Positions 27,421-37,118 of a stretch of 64,000 nt of DNA are shown piece by piece. The stretch's first letter is position 1. Every line of letters begins with the position of its first letter. Origin of the DNA: Streptomyces tsukubensis (GTDB lineage: Bacteria; Actinomycetota; Actinomycetes; Streptomycetales; Streptomycetaceae); assembly GCF_009296025.1 (NCBI RefSeq), contig NZ_CP045178.1:682001-746000 (forward strand), written 5' to 3'. The translations under genes were made by a program, and so were the position numbers. The notes under the pieces are model-generated. The model did no database searches, had not been told where the DNA came from, and saw only the letters and a list, made by a program, of their open reading frames with translations.

Positions 27421-29471
27421 ACCTGGTCCCTGGCGACGGTATACGTCCAGCTTCGGGTGAAGACCTCGCGCTCCGCCGCGCCCTCTCCCTCGAAGGCGGA
27501 GAGCCTGTTGGTGACGTGGAAGTCGTCCGTGCCCGAGGTCATCCGGGAGCTGGTGTGCACGCGTACGGCCCAGTCGTCCCTGCTGATGCGCTCCTCGCGC
27601 TCGCTCTCCACGACGGCGGAGAGCGGGTCGCCCTCGGTCAGCCGGAAGCGGTTGAGGTCCTTGCCGCTGCGGGTGAGGCCGTCGGTGTGGTCGACGGTGA
27701 CGCCGTCGGCGGGCGTGGTGGTGATCGTCTGCTCGCCGCTCTCGTAGTCGAAGGTGACGGAGCGGTCACCGGGCAGCGCCCTGGTCTCGATGGCGTTCAA
27801 GGGCACGTCCCGCGGTGGCCCGAAGGGTGGCAGCGCGTCGTCGTCGGTGGGGCGCGGCGCCCGGACGGGGAGGGTCAGCTCGCCGTGGGCGGGGTCCACC
27901 TCGACGTTGACCCGCTCGGGGGAGGGCCAGGCCCAGGGCCACAGCGAGGCGGAGACGGAGACACGGACACGGCTGCCCGCGCCGAAGGAGTGACCTGTGG
28001 CGAAGAGCGGTACGCGCACGTCGTATGCGCGGCCCGGCTCCAGCGGCTGGGGCTCCGCGTGGCCGTCGCGGTGGGTGAGATTGAGGAGGCCCGTGGTGAC
28101 GAGTCGGGAGGCGCCGTCAGGGGTGACCTCGCAGAGCCGCACGGCGAGCTGGGCCCGCGGGCGGTCGCTCGTGACGCGGAGGGTGACCTCGGGGGCGCCG
28201 AGGATTTCGAGAGGCCGCGCGAGTGGTGCGCCGGTGACGGTCAAGGAGCGGCCGTCGTCGGCGGCCTGGTCGCCGTTCTGCCCGGGGACGTCACCGAACT
28301 TCAGGAAGTCGCCCGAGGCCGCGCCGAGGGCGATGGGTGAACGCAGGACGGTCCCGCCGGCGGCCACGCCGAAGGAGGCGAGGGGGTGGGACGTGTCCCG
28401 TACTCCCGGCGCCGGCCAGGAGGGCTCACCGACCCAGCGGCCCGGACGCTCGACTCGGTCGGAGCCGAAGGGTACGGAGTCGGGCATCCAGGCACGCAGG
28501 GCCGGCTCGGCCATGATGCCGTCGCCGTCGCCCTCCCCCATCCACTGGTCGAACCAGCGGACGCACTCGCCCTGGAAGTCCATGGCCGGGCCGGGCTCCG
28601 CCTGGTGCGGGTAGGTGTGCGCCCACGGGCCCACGAGGGCCTTGGTGGGGACGTCCAGGTTTTCGAGGAGCCGGAAGACCGCGCCCCGGTAGGGGTCGAG
28701 CCAGCCGCCGACCGCGTAGACGGGCACCTTGATGGCGGAGTAGTCCTCGCAGACGGAGCCGTGCTGCCAGTAGGCGTCGCGGCGCTGGTGGGTGACCCAC
28801 TCCTCGGCGTAGGGCACGGTGGCGTCCAGGCGGCTCAGCCAGGCCTCGCGCCAGGAGTCCCCGAGGACGGCGGGGTCGCCGGGGCGGGCGTTGTAGGCCA
28901 GCATCGTGGCGGCCCAGGGGAGCATCTCCGAGGCGAGCAGCGAGCCGCCCGCGTAGTGCACGTCGTCGGCGTAGCGGTCGTCGGTGGAGCAGACGGTGAC
29001 GACGCAGCGGAGCTGCGGCGGGTCGAGCGCGGCTATCTGGAGGCCGTTGAAGCCGCCCCAGGACTTGCCGATGATGGCGACCTGGCCGTCCGACCAGTCC
29101 TGCTCCTCGATCCAGGCGAGGACTTCGAGGGCGTCGGCCAGCTCGGTGGCGTGGTACTCGTCGAGCATGACCCCGTCGGAGTCGCCGCTCCCCCGGCAGT
29201 CGACCCGCACGGCGGCGTACCCGTCCTGGGCGAAGCGGGCGTGCAGAGTGATGTCTCGGGCGGAGGTGCCGTCGTTCTTGCGGTAGGGGATGTACTCAAG
29301 GACGGCGGGAACGGGGCCCTTCGCGTCGGCGGGCAGCCAGACGCGGGCGGAGAGGCGGGTGCCGTCCTTGAGCGGGATCCACACGTGGCGCAGGACGCGG
29401 ACGGAGTGGTGCGGGCGCCCTTGGGGGTCGCGGACGCCTGTTACGGGGTCATTGGTTGCAGTGTTGCGCAT
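27417..29471 (-). CDS. CocE/NonD-family serine hydrolase
   Basis: 684 aa. Alpha/beta hydrolase with nucleophile GKSWGG (serine), acid Asp probably in AVGGWLDPYRG and His in VGPWAHTYP. The C-terminal jelly-roll domain (residues about 400-680) is typical of cocaine esterase/X-Pro dipeptidyl-peptidase relatives. No signal peptide, so cytoplasmic. First gene of the leftward operon and joined to the solute-binding protein by an ATGA overlap. The context suggests it may release an osmoprotectant from an ester or amide (inference). Confidence 0.88.
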   Translation of the reverse strand: MRNTATNDPVTGVRDPQGRPHHSVRVLRHVWIPLKDGTRLSARVWLPADAKGPVPAVLEYIPYRKNDGTSARDITLHARFAQDGYAAVRVDCRGSGDSDGVMLDEYHATELADALEVLAWIEEQDWSDGQVAIIGKSWGGFNGLQIAALDPPQLRCVVTVCSTDDRYADDVHYAGGSLLASEMLPWAATMLAYNARPGDPAVLGDSWREAWLSRLDATVPYAEEWVTHQRRDAYWQHGSVCEDYSAIKVPVYAVGGWLDPYRGAVFRLLENLDVPTKALVGPWAHTYPHQAEPGPAMDFQGECVRWFDQWMGEGDGDGIMAEPALRAWMPDSVPFGSDRVERPGRWVGEPSWPAPGVRDTSHPLASFGVAAGGTVLRSPIALGAASGDFLKFGDVPGQNGDQAADDGRSLTVTGAPLARPLEILGAPEVTLRVTSDRPRAQLAVRLCEVTPDGASRLVTTGLLNLTHRDGHAEPQPLEPGRAYDVRVPLFATGHSFGAGSRVRVSVSASLWPWAWPSPERVNVEVDPAHGELTLPVRAPRPTDDDALPPFGPPRDVPLNAIETRALPGDRSVTFDYESGEQTITTTPADGVTVDHTDGLTRSGKDLNRFRLTEGDPLSAVVESEREERISRDDWAVRVHTSSRMTSGTDDFHVTNRLSAFEGEGAAEREVFTRSWTYTVARDQV

Positions 29472-29784
29472 GCCGGGACATTAGAGGAGCTGTCCCTGCA
29501 CACTGTCCCGATTTGGTACGACATTCGCACCTTGTGATCTCGTGAACATGAACACACGCATGCGGGCCCGTGAAGTGGGTAGCGACCAACGGACACGTTG
29601 CTGACCTGTCATTCAGTAAACCGTGCCCGGGAGCCCTCCTCGGCCTGACTCCGGCCGCCCGATCCCGGGGCCCGGACCCCGGCCCCGTCTCTCGGCGCCG
29701 GGAAACGGAGGGTCGCCCACCGGTCACGACTCTGCCCCTGCGGGCGGGGCCGGCGCAAGGGGGTGGCCCGCAGGGGGCCGAGCG
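29472..29784. other. intergenic: hydrolase operon promoter region and CDF terminator
   Basis: The left 100 bases are AT-richer and probably hold the hydrolase operon promoter. The rest is GC-rich with one hairpin and no gene. Confidence 0.5.
29735..29776 (-). terminator. terminator of the CDF gene
   Basis: Perfect 11-bp arms CCCCTGCGGGC/GCCCGCAGGGG (29735-29745, 29766-29776), nine bases past the stop at 29785. Confidence 0.7.
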
Positions 29785-30735
29785 CTACGTGAGACTCGGG
29801 CTCGCCGCGTCCTCCCCCGGGGAGATCGGTGCCTCCGCGACGTCGAGGAAGATCTGGTCGGCCTCGGGCCACTTCTCCCCCAGCGCGCCCTTGATGCGCT
29901 CCATCACCATCTCGACCTCCTCACTGTCCCGTCCAGGCGCGAGGTCGATACGGGCCGCCACCAGCGTGGACTCCATACCGAGGCGCATCGTCAGCAGGGT
30001 GGCCACGTTGTCGATCTCCGGCTGCTCGGCCAGGTACGCCGCCACCCCGTCGCGCAGGTCGGGGTCGCCGGCCTCACCGATCAGCTGGTCACGGGCGTCC
30101 TTGCCGAGCCGGTAGGCGACACACACCAGAAGGACGCCGATCCCTATCGAGGCACCCGCCTCCCACGCGATCTGCTGGGTGACCATGTGGAGCACCATGC
30201 CGCCCGCGGCGAGCAGGACTCCGAGCACCGCCGTGCCGTCCTCCGCGACCACCGTGCGCAGCGCGGGGTCGGAACCGAGCCCCTTCCCCGGCTGCTGGTG
30301 CACCTGGTACAGCGCACGGCACAGGGAGCCGCCCTCCGCGAAGAAGGCCACGCCAAGGACGACCAGGCCGATGAGGTAGCCGGTCGTCGACTCCTGGCCG
30401 CCCGAGCGCAGCGCCTCGACGCCCTGGAAGACGGAGAAGCAGCCGCCGGTCACGAAGATGCCGACGGCGGCGAGCAGGGACCAGAAATACCGTTCCTTGC
30501 CGTAGCCGAAGGGGTGACCCGCGTCGGCGGGGCGCTTGCTGCGCTTCAACGCGGCGAGCAGGAAGATCTCGTTCATGCTGTCGGCCACGGAGTGCGCCGC
30601 CTCCGACAGCAGCGCGGGCGAGCCGGAGAAGAGTCCACCCACGGCTTTGGCCACGGCGATGACCAGGTTCGCGGCCAGCGCCACCCAGACGGTCATCCGC
30701 GTCTTCCGGTCCTTCGACACACCAGTCTCTTCCAT
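29785..30735 (-). CDS. cation diffusion facilitator (divalent metal exporter)
   Basis: 316 aa. Six helices. The metal-site motif in helix 2 is SEAAHSVADSMNE, and FGYGKERYFW is the second family signature. The C-terminal cytoplasmic domain is at about 210-300. Exports Zn, Mn, Fe or similar by proton exchange; the metal cannot be fixed from sequence. Length is normal. Confidence 0.9.
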   Translation of the reverse strand: MEETGVSKDRKTRMTVWVALAANLVIAVAKAVGGLFSGSPALLSEAAHSVADSMNEIFLLAALKRSKRPADAGHPFGYGKERYFWSLLAAVGIFVTGGCFSVFQGVEALRSGGQESTTGYLIGLVVLGVAFFAEGGSLCRALYQVHQQPGKGLGSDPALRTVVAEDGTAVLGVLLAAGGMVLHMVTQQIAWEAGASIGIGVLLVCVAYRLGKDARDQLIGEAGDPDLRDGVAAYLAEQPEIDNVATLLTMRLGMESTLVAARIDLAPGRDSEEVEMVMERIKGALGEKWPEADQIFLDVAEAPISPGEDAASPSLT

Positions 30736-31052
30736 GGACCACCGAGTACCCCCGGCTCCCCCCGACAGACACCCTCCCGAAGTGGAACACCGTCAGCGGC
30801 GTGTCCGAGCCCGGAAACGGGGCAGAGGGATCGCCGGGCCCGACGGTGTGATCTTGCCCCGCGCGGGGCGAGGCGCCACTCCTTCGGCCCCGTGGGGAGG
30901 CGCGCGCCGCTCCGGCCCAAGAGACTCGAAGGTCGCAGGGGTGCTCGTTTTCCACAGCAGGGAGGAAGCGCCGCACAGAGGCTTCAGAGACAGAGGTTTC
31001 GGAGGCTGGTGGACGGCGGGAACGACAGAGTGACGGCAGAGAGGTCATATCC
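30736..31052. other. divergent promoter region (CDF / ProP-like)
   Basis: 317 bases between divergent starts; presumably both promoters. No clear operator palindrome or hairpin seen. Confidence 0.4.
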
Positions 31053-32654
31053 ATGGCGGGACCGACACGACGACCGCGTCCTTCCCGGAGCAAGGGGAAC
31101 GGCCAAGCCGTCGACCGGATGCTGCGCACCGTGCTCCGTGGCAAGAAGAAGACGCTGACCCCGGAGGACATCACCGTCGCCGACCAGAAGAAGGTCCGGC
31201 GCGCGGTCACCGCCGCCGCGCTCGGCAACACCATGGAATGGTTCGACTTCGGCGTCTACGCCTATCTGGCCGGCACCCTCGGCAAGGTCTTCTTCCCCTC
31301 CAGCTCACCGGGGGCCCAGGTCGTCTCCACCTTCGCCACCTTCGCGGCGGCGTTCCTGGTGCGTCCGCTCGGCGGACTGGTCTTCGGGCCGCTGGGCGAC
31401 AAGATCGGACGGCAGAAGGTCCTCGCCGTCACCATGATCATGATGGCGGCGAGCACCTTCGCGGTGGGCTTCCTCCCCTCGTTCGACACGATCGGGTTCA
31501 CCGCGCCGCTGCTCCTGCTCGTCTGCCGTCTGGTGCAGGGCTTCTCGACCGGCGGCGAATACGCGGGGGCGACCACCTACATCGCCGAGTACGCGCCGGA
31601 CAAGCGCCGGGGGTTCCTCGGGAGCTGGCTCGACTTCGGTACGTTCATCGGCTACTCCCTGGGCTCGGGGCTCGTCACCGTACTCACGCTCACGCTCGGC
31701 ACGGACGGACTTCAGGACTGGGGCTGGCGGCTGCCGTTCCTCGTCGCGGGCCCGCTCGGGCTGATCGGTCTCTACATGCGGCTGAAGCTTGAGGAGACAC
31801 CCGCCTTCCAGAAGGAGGAGGCCGCGCAGGCGAGCGCCGCGGAGAGCGGCGACCCGGTGGAGGAGGCGAGGCAGTCGGGCAAGGGCAGGCTCAAGGAGAT
31901 CTTCACCGATCACTGGGAAGCCGTCCTCATCTGCATGGGGCTCGTACTGCTCTACAACGTCACCAACTACATGGTCACCTCGTACCTCCCGACGTACATG
32001 TCATCCACCCTCGGGGAGTCGGAGACGACGTCCCAGCTGCTGGTCCTGGGCACGATGATGCTCGTGGTGGTCACCATCACCACGGTGGGCCGCACCTCCG
32101 ACCGGTGGGGCAGGCGCCCGGTGTTCATGGCGGGCAGCATCGCCCTCATCGTCTTCGCCATCCCCGCCTTCCTGCTCATCAGGCAGGGCGGCATCCTGCT
32201 CCCCGCTGTCGGCTGCGCGATTCTCGGACTGCTGCTGGTGGGCTTCGCGGGCACATCGGCGTCCACCCTGCCCGCGCTCTTCCCGACGCGGATCCGCTAC
32301 GGGGCGCTGTCCATCGCGTTCAACATCTCCGTCTCCCTCTTCGGCGGTACGACACCGCTGTTCGCCTCCGGGCTCGTGGAGTGGACGCACAACGACATGA
32401 TTCCGGCGTACTACCTGATGGTGGCCGGTGTCATCGGCCTGGTGGCGACCGTCTTCCTGCACGAGACCGCGGGCAAACCGCTGAGTGGCTCCGGCCCGAT
32501 GGTCGAGAACCCGGAGGAGGCGGCCGAACTGGTCGCGGAGAGCAGGTCCGCCGCGAGCCAGCAGGCCAGGGATGTCTGGCTCAGGCTGCGTCACCCCAGG
32601 GCCAGGTCCCGGCAGAGCGACGAGAACACGGACGACTGGTACGACCAGAGCTGA
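31053..32654 (+). CDS. MFS metabolite:H+ symporter (ProP-like osmoprotectant transporter)
   Basis: 533 aa. Twelve helices with the family signature AALGNTMEWFDFGVYAYLAG, motif LGDKIGRQKVLAVTMIMMA and RLVQGFSTGGEYAGATTYIA. Proton-coupled uptake of proline, glycine betaine or a carboxylate. The N-terminal about 50 residues are basic and may start later (MLRTVLRGKK). No C-terminal coiled coil of the E. coli osmosensor type. Lies 1.6 kb from the OpuC-type operon, consistent with a compatible-solute theme. Confidence 0.88.
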   Translation: MAGPTRRPRPSRSKGNGQAVDRMLRTVLRGKKKTLTPEDITVADQKKVRRAVTAAALGNTMEWFDFGVYAYLAGTLGKVFFPSSSPGAQVVSTFATFAAAFLVRPLGGLVFGPLGDKIGRQKVLAVTMIMMAASTFAVGFLPSFDTIGFTAPLLLLVCRLVQGFSTGGEYAGATTYIAEYAPDKRRGFLGSWLDFGTFIGYSLGSGLVTVLTLTLGTDGLQDWGWRLPFLVAGPLGLIGLYMRLKLEETPAFQKEEAAQASAAESGDPVEEARQSGKGRLKEIFTDHWEAVLICMGLVLLYNVTNYMVTSYLPTYMSSTLGESETTSQLLVLGTMMLVVVTITTVGRTSDRWGRRPVFMAGSIALIVFAIPAFLLIRQGGILLPAVGCAILGLLLVGFAGTSASTLPALFPTRIRYGALSIAFNISVSLFGGTTPLFASGLVEWTHNDMIPAYYLMVAGVIGLVATVFLHETAGKPLSGSGPMVENPEEAAELVAESRSAASQQARDVWLRLRHPRARSRQSDENTDDWYDQS

Positions 32655-32670
32655 CGGCCGGCGCCCGTGA

Positions 32671-32704
32671 CCGCCCGTGGCCGGTCCCGGTCGGCCGCGG
32701 GCGG
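32671..32704. terminator. bidirectional terminator
   Basis: 13-base arms with one G-U-compatible position (32671-32683 with 32692-32704), between converging stops at 32654 and 32728. Confidence 0.65.
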
Positions 32705-32727
32705 AAGCAGCCGGTGGGAGCCGGACG

Positions 32728-33216
32728 TCACAGGGGGCGCTGCATGATGTGCAGGCCCACATGGCCGAGCGTGGGGTGCCTGAACCCCTCCGGCATGGTG
32801 CCGACCACCTCGAAACCGAGTGCGCGGTACAGCTTCACCGCGTGGGTGTTGGTCTCCACGACCGCGTTGAACTGCATCCTGCGGAACCCCGCCGTACGCG
32901 CCCAGTCGATGGAGTACTCGCAGAGGGCCCGGCCCACTCCCTTCCCGGAGTACGCCGGGTCCACCATGTAACTGGCGCTCGCCACATGGTCGCCGTTACC
33001 GGGCTGGTTGGCGTTCATCTTCGCGGTACCGCGCACCGCGCCCGACTCGTCCACGGCGACGACCGTACGACTCGGGGCCGACAGGAACCACCACTCCCTG
33101 CCCTGCTCCTCGCTGAGGTCGGTCGGGTAGGTGAACGTGTCGCCCGCGGCGACGATCTCGTGGAAGAAGGGCCAGACGGCGGCCCAGTCCTCGTCGGTGG
33201 CTTCTCTGATCAACAT
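32728..33216 (-). CDS. GNAT-family N-acetyltransferase
   Basis: 162 aa from ATG 33216 ([10 protein letters not shown]). Acetyl-CoA loop is [12 protein letters not shown] after VDPAY. The C-terminal motif [20 protein letters not shown] is canonical, as in phosphinothricin/aminoacyl acetyltransferase-like GNATs. Acetylates an amine; substrate unknown. Single gene. Confidence 0.9.
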   Translation of the reverse strand: MLIREATDEDWAAVWPFFHEIVAAGDTFTYPTDLSEEQGREWWFLSAPSRTVVAVDESGAVRGTAKMNANQPGNGDHVASASYMVDPAYSGKGVGRALCEYSIDWARTAGFRRMQFNAVVETNTHAVKLYRALGFEVVGTMPEGFRHPTLGHVGLHIMQRPL

Positions 33217-33353
33217 GCGGCAAGGATGCGGGAACAGCCCTACGGAAGCCAGAGGCACGTTCGGCGGTACGGCACTCGGCGTCCGGCGCGCGCCCCGGTG
33301 TCCGGCCGCGCCCGCCCGTCTCCTGTCCGACCTCGAACCTGTCCTTCCTGGTC

Positions 33354-33411
33354 GGTCCGCCCCGTACGGTCCGTCCGCCCCGTACGGTCCGCCCCGTGTG
33401 GTCCGTCCGTC
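33354..33411. repeat. short imperfect tandem repeats
   Basis: Several copies of GGTCCGCCCCGTAC-like units with TCCG insertions, just ahead of the chimeric pseudogene. Confidence 0.6.
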
Positions 33412-33974
33412 CCCCAGGCGTCGCGATGTTCGGCTTCGTCATCGCGAACATCGCGCTCCTCGGGCACTACGAGATCCACGGCGCGGGCTCCGTGCCGAGC
33501 GCGGTGGGGCTGATCGGTTTCATGGCCGCGAGGGAGGAAGTCCTGTTCCGGGGCGTCCTGTTCCGGCTGTTCCGGATCATCGAGGAACGCACGGGTACGT
33601 GGACGGCTCTGGTTCCTGACCGCCCTGCTGTTCGGCCTGTCGCACCTGGGGCGCCCATATTGCAAGGACCCCTAAGGACCGTCGCGACGGGCGCGGCGCT
33701 TCTGGACCCGGAGGTGACGCGCCGGCTCGTGGGGGTGTACGCCGCCAGGATCCGGCCCCCGGAGAACACCGCGCGCCATCTCCGCCTGACCCCGCGCGAA
33801 CTGGAGGTCCCCCGGCTCATCGCCGAAGGCCTCTCCAACAGCGAGATCGCCGCGGCTCTGGTGATCAGCCAGGAGACCGTCAAGACCTTCGTGTCGCGCA
33901 TCCTCGCCAAACTCGGACTCCGCGACCGCGTCCAGGCCGTCGTCCACGCCTACCGCCACGGGCTGGTCGTCTGA
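33396..33974 (+). pseudogene. chimeric remnant: CPBP (CAAX-like) protease fragment joined to LuxR/NarL HTH
   Basis: 192-codon frame. Residues 10-70 are a piece of a CPBP intramembrane protease with the catalytic-type motif REEVLFRG. The next protease segment ([12 protein letters not shown], around 33617-33652) is present but in another frame, so one base has been lost near 33615. From about 33672 the frame reads the C-terminal half of a NarL-type response regulator: [20 protein letters not shown], then [23 protein letters not shown] and [20 protein letters not shown]. The receiver domain is absent. Two broken genes fused by deletion is the simplest reading; an orphan HTH protein could still be expressed. 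Confidence 0.75.
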
Positions 33975-34070
33975 GGAACCGCGCGGGCGGGGCGGGCGCA
34001 TCACCTGAACGCACCGCGCGGGCGGAGCCGACGGCGGGGACGCGGCAGTAGGTGCCGGTGGCGGGGGCCG

Positions 34071-34658
34071 TCAGGACTCCCGGCCCGCTATGGCCGCCAT
34101 CCCGCCGGAGAGGAAGGCCATCGCCTTGGCCAGGGCCTCCTCCGGGTCGGTGTCCGGGGGACTCTCGAAGAGTTCGGTGACGACGGCGGCCGCGGCGGCG
34201 GTCGCGAGCCGGGGGCCGAACCCCTCGGGTGACTCGCCCAGATCAGCCGCGATGGCCTGCGCCCCCTCACGCATGGCGTCGGCCATCCGGGACGTCCGGA
34301 CGGCGCGGAGTTCGGGGTTGGCCTCGAACATCAGGTGGCCGAGTGCGTCGAGTTCGTCGTCGCAGGCCATCCTCCCGCGCAGCCACTGGGTCAGCGCCTC
34401 CACCGCGCTCTCCTCAGGGGCTCTGGAGCGCAGGGCTTCGGTGAGGCTGAGGAGTGAGGCGTCGAAGGTGGCGAAGGCGATGTCCTGTTTGGAGCGGAAG
34501 TACAGGGTCACCGTGCGCGGTGACACTTCGGCAGCCGCCGCCACATCCGCGATGGTGGTGGCCCCGAAGCCCCGTTCCGCGAACAACTCGAACGCCGCAC
34601 GGGTGATCGCCGCACGCCGCCGTGCTTTGCCGCGCTCGCGCAGGCTTTCGGTCGTCAT
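34071..34658 (-). CDS. TetR-family regulator of the MMPL exporter
   Basis: 195 aa from ATG 34658 (MTTESLRERG). HTH AAFELFAERGFGATTIADVA and AEVSPRTVTLYFRSKQDIAF. The C-terminal half resembles the MftR-like group (RSRAPEESAVEALTQWLRGR). Diverges from the MMPL gene with a short AT-rich spacer, so it most likely represses both. Confidence 0.9.
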   Translation of the reverse strand: MTTESLRERGKARRRAAITRAAFELFAERGFGATTIADVAAAAEVSPRTVTLYFRSKQDIAFATFDASLLSLTEALRSRAPEESAVEALTQWLRGRMACDDELDALGHLMFEANPELRAVRTSRMADAMREGAQAIAADLGESPEGFGPRLATAAAAAVVTELFESPPDTDPEEALAKAMAFLSGGMAAIAGRES

Positions 34659-34686
34659 GCCTGGAAGCATACCTGCGGCTGCATTT

Positions 34687-34702
34687 TTACACTCGATGGT
34701 AA
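34687..34702. promoter_or_regulatory. candidate TetR operator in the MMPL promoter
   Basis: TTAC-N8-GTAA inverted repeat in the AT-rich 109-base spacer between the two divergent starts. Confidence 0.45.
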
Positions 34703-34767
34703 TCATGACCTAGGCTGCGGAATTAACGTTCCGACTGGGCGGATTCGGGCACTGAGGAGGATGCAGG

Positions 34768-36978
34768 GTGGCGAAATTCTTGTACGCGCTGGGACGTTGG
34801 TCAGCGCACCGCCGGGGACGTGTGGTGGGGTTGTGGCTGCTGCTCCTCGTGGTCGCCGTGGGTCTCGGCACGACGCTGAACGGCAAGCTCACCACGGAGT
34901 TCACGGTGCCGGGGATCGAGTCGCAGCAGGCCCAGGACCTTCTGCGCAAGGAGTTCCCCGCGGCGGCCGGCGGCACGGCCCGGGTGGTGTTCGAGGCGCC
35001 GTCAGGTCGACAGCTCACCTCGGACGCGGCGCGCGAGGCAATCGCCGCGAGTCTCAAGCAGGCGGCCGGGGTGCCCGGTGTGGTGACGGTCTCCGACCCA
35101 TCGAAGAGCGGAACCCTCTCCAGGGACCGGACCATCGGCTACGCCGACGTGGGGTTCGGCAAGCCCCCGACCGACATACCCCAGTCGGCCAAGGACAAGC
35201 TGTCGGACGCGCTCGATCCCGCACGCGACGCGGGGCTGCGGGTGGAGCTCGGCGGCTCGGTGTCGACACCGGCGACGGAGGTCGGAGGCCCCGCGGAGAT
35301 CGTCGGCGTCGTGATCGCCTTCGCCGTACTCGCGGTGGCACTCGGCTCGTTGGTCGCCGCGGGGCTGCCGCTGATCACCGCCCTGGTCGGGGTGGGGATC
35401 GGGGTGCTGGGCGTCGAGTTCGTCTCCCGGTTCGTGGAGATGACCAACACCGCGACGATTCTGGCGCTCATGATCGGGCTCGCCGTCGGCATCGACTACG
35501 CGCTCTTCATCGTCTCCCGTCACCGTGAACAGCTGGCGGAACCGGACTCCGACGTACGGGACTCGATCGCGCGCGCCACCGCCACCGCGGGCAGCGCGGT
35601 GACCTTCGCGGGGATCACCGTGGTCGTCGCGCTCGCCGCGCTCTCGGCCGCGGGGATACCGTTCCTCACGGTCATGGGTCTGGCCGCCGCGGCCACGGTG
35701 CTGATCGCCGTGCTGGTGGCGCTGACCCTTGTCCCCGCGACACTGTCGTTCCTCGGTGAGCGGCTGCGGCCGAGGCCGGGGAAGAGCCGCCCCGGCCGCC
35801 GTGACCGTACGCCCGGTGCCTGGGGACTCGCCTGGGGCAGGACGGTCACCCGCGCCCCGGTCGTGGTGCTGGTGGTCTCCGTCGTCGGGCTGCTCGCGCT
35901 CGCCCTGCCCGCCCGCGGACTGCGGCTCGGCCTGCCGAGCAACGAGACGCAGCCGACCGCCAGTACCCAGCACAAGAGTTACGAGTTGCTCGCGAAGGGC
36001 TTCGGCCCCGGCTTCAACGCGACCCTCATCATGGTGGTCGACGGCTCCGACGTACCCGCTGCTCAACGCCAGGGGCTCGTCAAGGAGGTCGGCACCGCCC
36101 TGCGCGCCGACCGGGACGTGGCCACCGTCGCACCGCCGATGGCCACGAAGGACGGTTCGATCACGGTCCTCGGTGTGGTGCCGAAGACGGGGCCCGACGC
36201 CACGGCCACCACGGATCTGGTGCACCGGATGCGTGACGATGCCACGCGCCCCGTCGACCGCGCGGGCGGTACCGCCTATGTGGCGGGGGCGACGGCGGGT
36301 GCCATCGACATCTCGGCCAAGTTGTCGGGCGCGCTCCCGCTGTTCATCGCCATCATCGTCGTCCTCGCCCTGATCCTCCTGATGATCGCGTTCCGTTCGC
36401 TGTTGGTGCCGCTCAAGGCGGTGCTCGGCTTCCTGCTGTCGATCGCGGCCAGCCTGGGAGCGGTGGTCTGGGTCTTCCAGTACGGGCACCTCTCCGGGCT
36501 GTTCCAGGTCGCGGCCGCGGCTCCGGTGGTGAGCTTCCTGCCCGTCCTGCTCATCGGCGTACTCTTCGGACTGGCCATGGACTACGAGGTGTTCCTCGTC
36601 AGTCGTATGCGGGAGCACTTCAAGCACACGGGGAGCGCCGCCGAGGCCGTCACGCACGGGGTGGCCCGCAGTGGGCGGGTCGTCGCGGCGGCGGCGCTCA
36701 TCATGGCCGCGGTCTTCGGCGGCTTCATCTTCAACCATGACCCGATCATCAAGTCGATCGGTTTCGCACTGACCTTCGGTGTCCTGATCGACGCGTTCGT
36801 GGTCCGCATGACCGTCGTACCCGCGGTGATGGCGCTGCTCGGCCGGTACGCCTGGGCCCTGCCCAAGTGGCTCGACCGGGTGATGCCCGACGTGGACATC
36901 GAGGGTGCGTCGCTGCCGCCGCGGCCGGCGGCCGAGACACCCCAGGGGGCGGGCACGGGCGGGGGCAGGGCCGTCTGA
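34768..36978 (+). CDS. MMPL/RND-family exporter
   Basis: 736 aa; GTG start with AGGAGGATG just upstream. Twelve helices in two halves with large extracytoplasmic loops (residues 40-165 and 390-510), the usual MMPL layout. Membrane motifs: AVGIDYALFIVSRHREQLA and GLAMDYEVFLVSRMREHF, with the Asp-Tyr pairs used for proton transport. Exports lipids or drugs at the membrane; likely controlled by the adjacent TetR. Confidence 0.92.
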   Translation: MAKFLYALGRWSAHRRGRVVGLWLLLLVVAVGLGTTLNGKLTTEFTVPGIESQQAQDLLRKEFPAAAGGTARVVFEAPSGRQLTSDAAREAIAASLKQAAGVPGVVTVSDPSKSGTLSRDRTIGYADVGFGKPPTDIPQSAKDKLSDALDPARDAGLRVELGGSVSTPATEVGGPAEIVGVVIAFAVLAVALGSLVAAGLPLITALVGVGIGVLGVEFVSRFVEMTNTATILALMIGLAVGIDYALFIVSRHREQLAEPDSDVRDSIARATATAGSAVTFAGITVVVALAALSAAGIPFLTVMGLAAAATVLIAVLVALTLVPATLSFLGERLRPRPGKSRPGRRDRTPGAWGLAWGRTVTRAPVVVLVVSVVGLLALALPARGLRLGLPSNETQPTASTQHKSYELLAKGFGPGFNATLIMVVDGSDVPAAQRQGLVKEVGTALRADRDVATVAPPMATKDGSITVLGVVPKTGPDATATTDLVHRMRDDATRPVDRAGGTAYVAGATAGAIDISAKLSGALPLFIAIIVVLALILLMIAFRSLLVPLKAVLGFLLSIAASLGAVVWVFQYGHLSGLFQVAAAAPVVSFLPVLLIGVLFGLAMDYEVFLVSRMREHFKHTGSAAEAVTHGVARSGRVVAAAALIMAAVFGGFIFNHDPIIKSIGFALTFGVLIDAFVVRMTVVPAVMALLGRYAWALPKWLDRVMPDVDIEGASLPPRPAAETPQGAGTGGGRAV

Positions 36979-37001
36979 CCCACGAGTGGTACGCGCGCGA
37001 G

Positions 37002-37049
37002 ACGCCCGCACCGTGACGGCCGATGACCAGGTCGTCACGGTGCGGGCGT
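37002..37049. terminator. bidirectional terminator
   Basis: Perfect 17-bp arms (37002-37018 with 37033-37049), 14-base loop, between converging stops at 36978 and 37119. Confidence 0.85.
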
Positions 37050-37118
37050 TCGTCGTCGTGGCAGGGGGTCAGGGCGGCGCCCGGCAGGGGGTCAGCGCGG
37101 CGCCCGGTCGACCGGCGG

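Noticed and set aside
35002..37038. 678-codon - strand frame opposite the MMPL exporter
   Set aside because: Asp/Arg/His-rich antisense shadow; MMPL motifs on the + strand are unambiguous.
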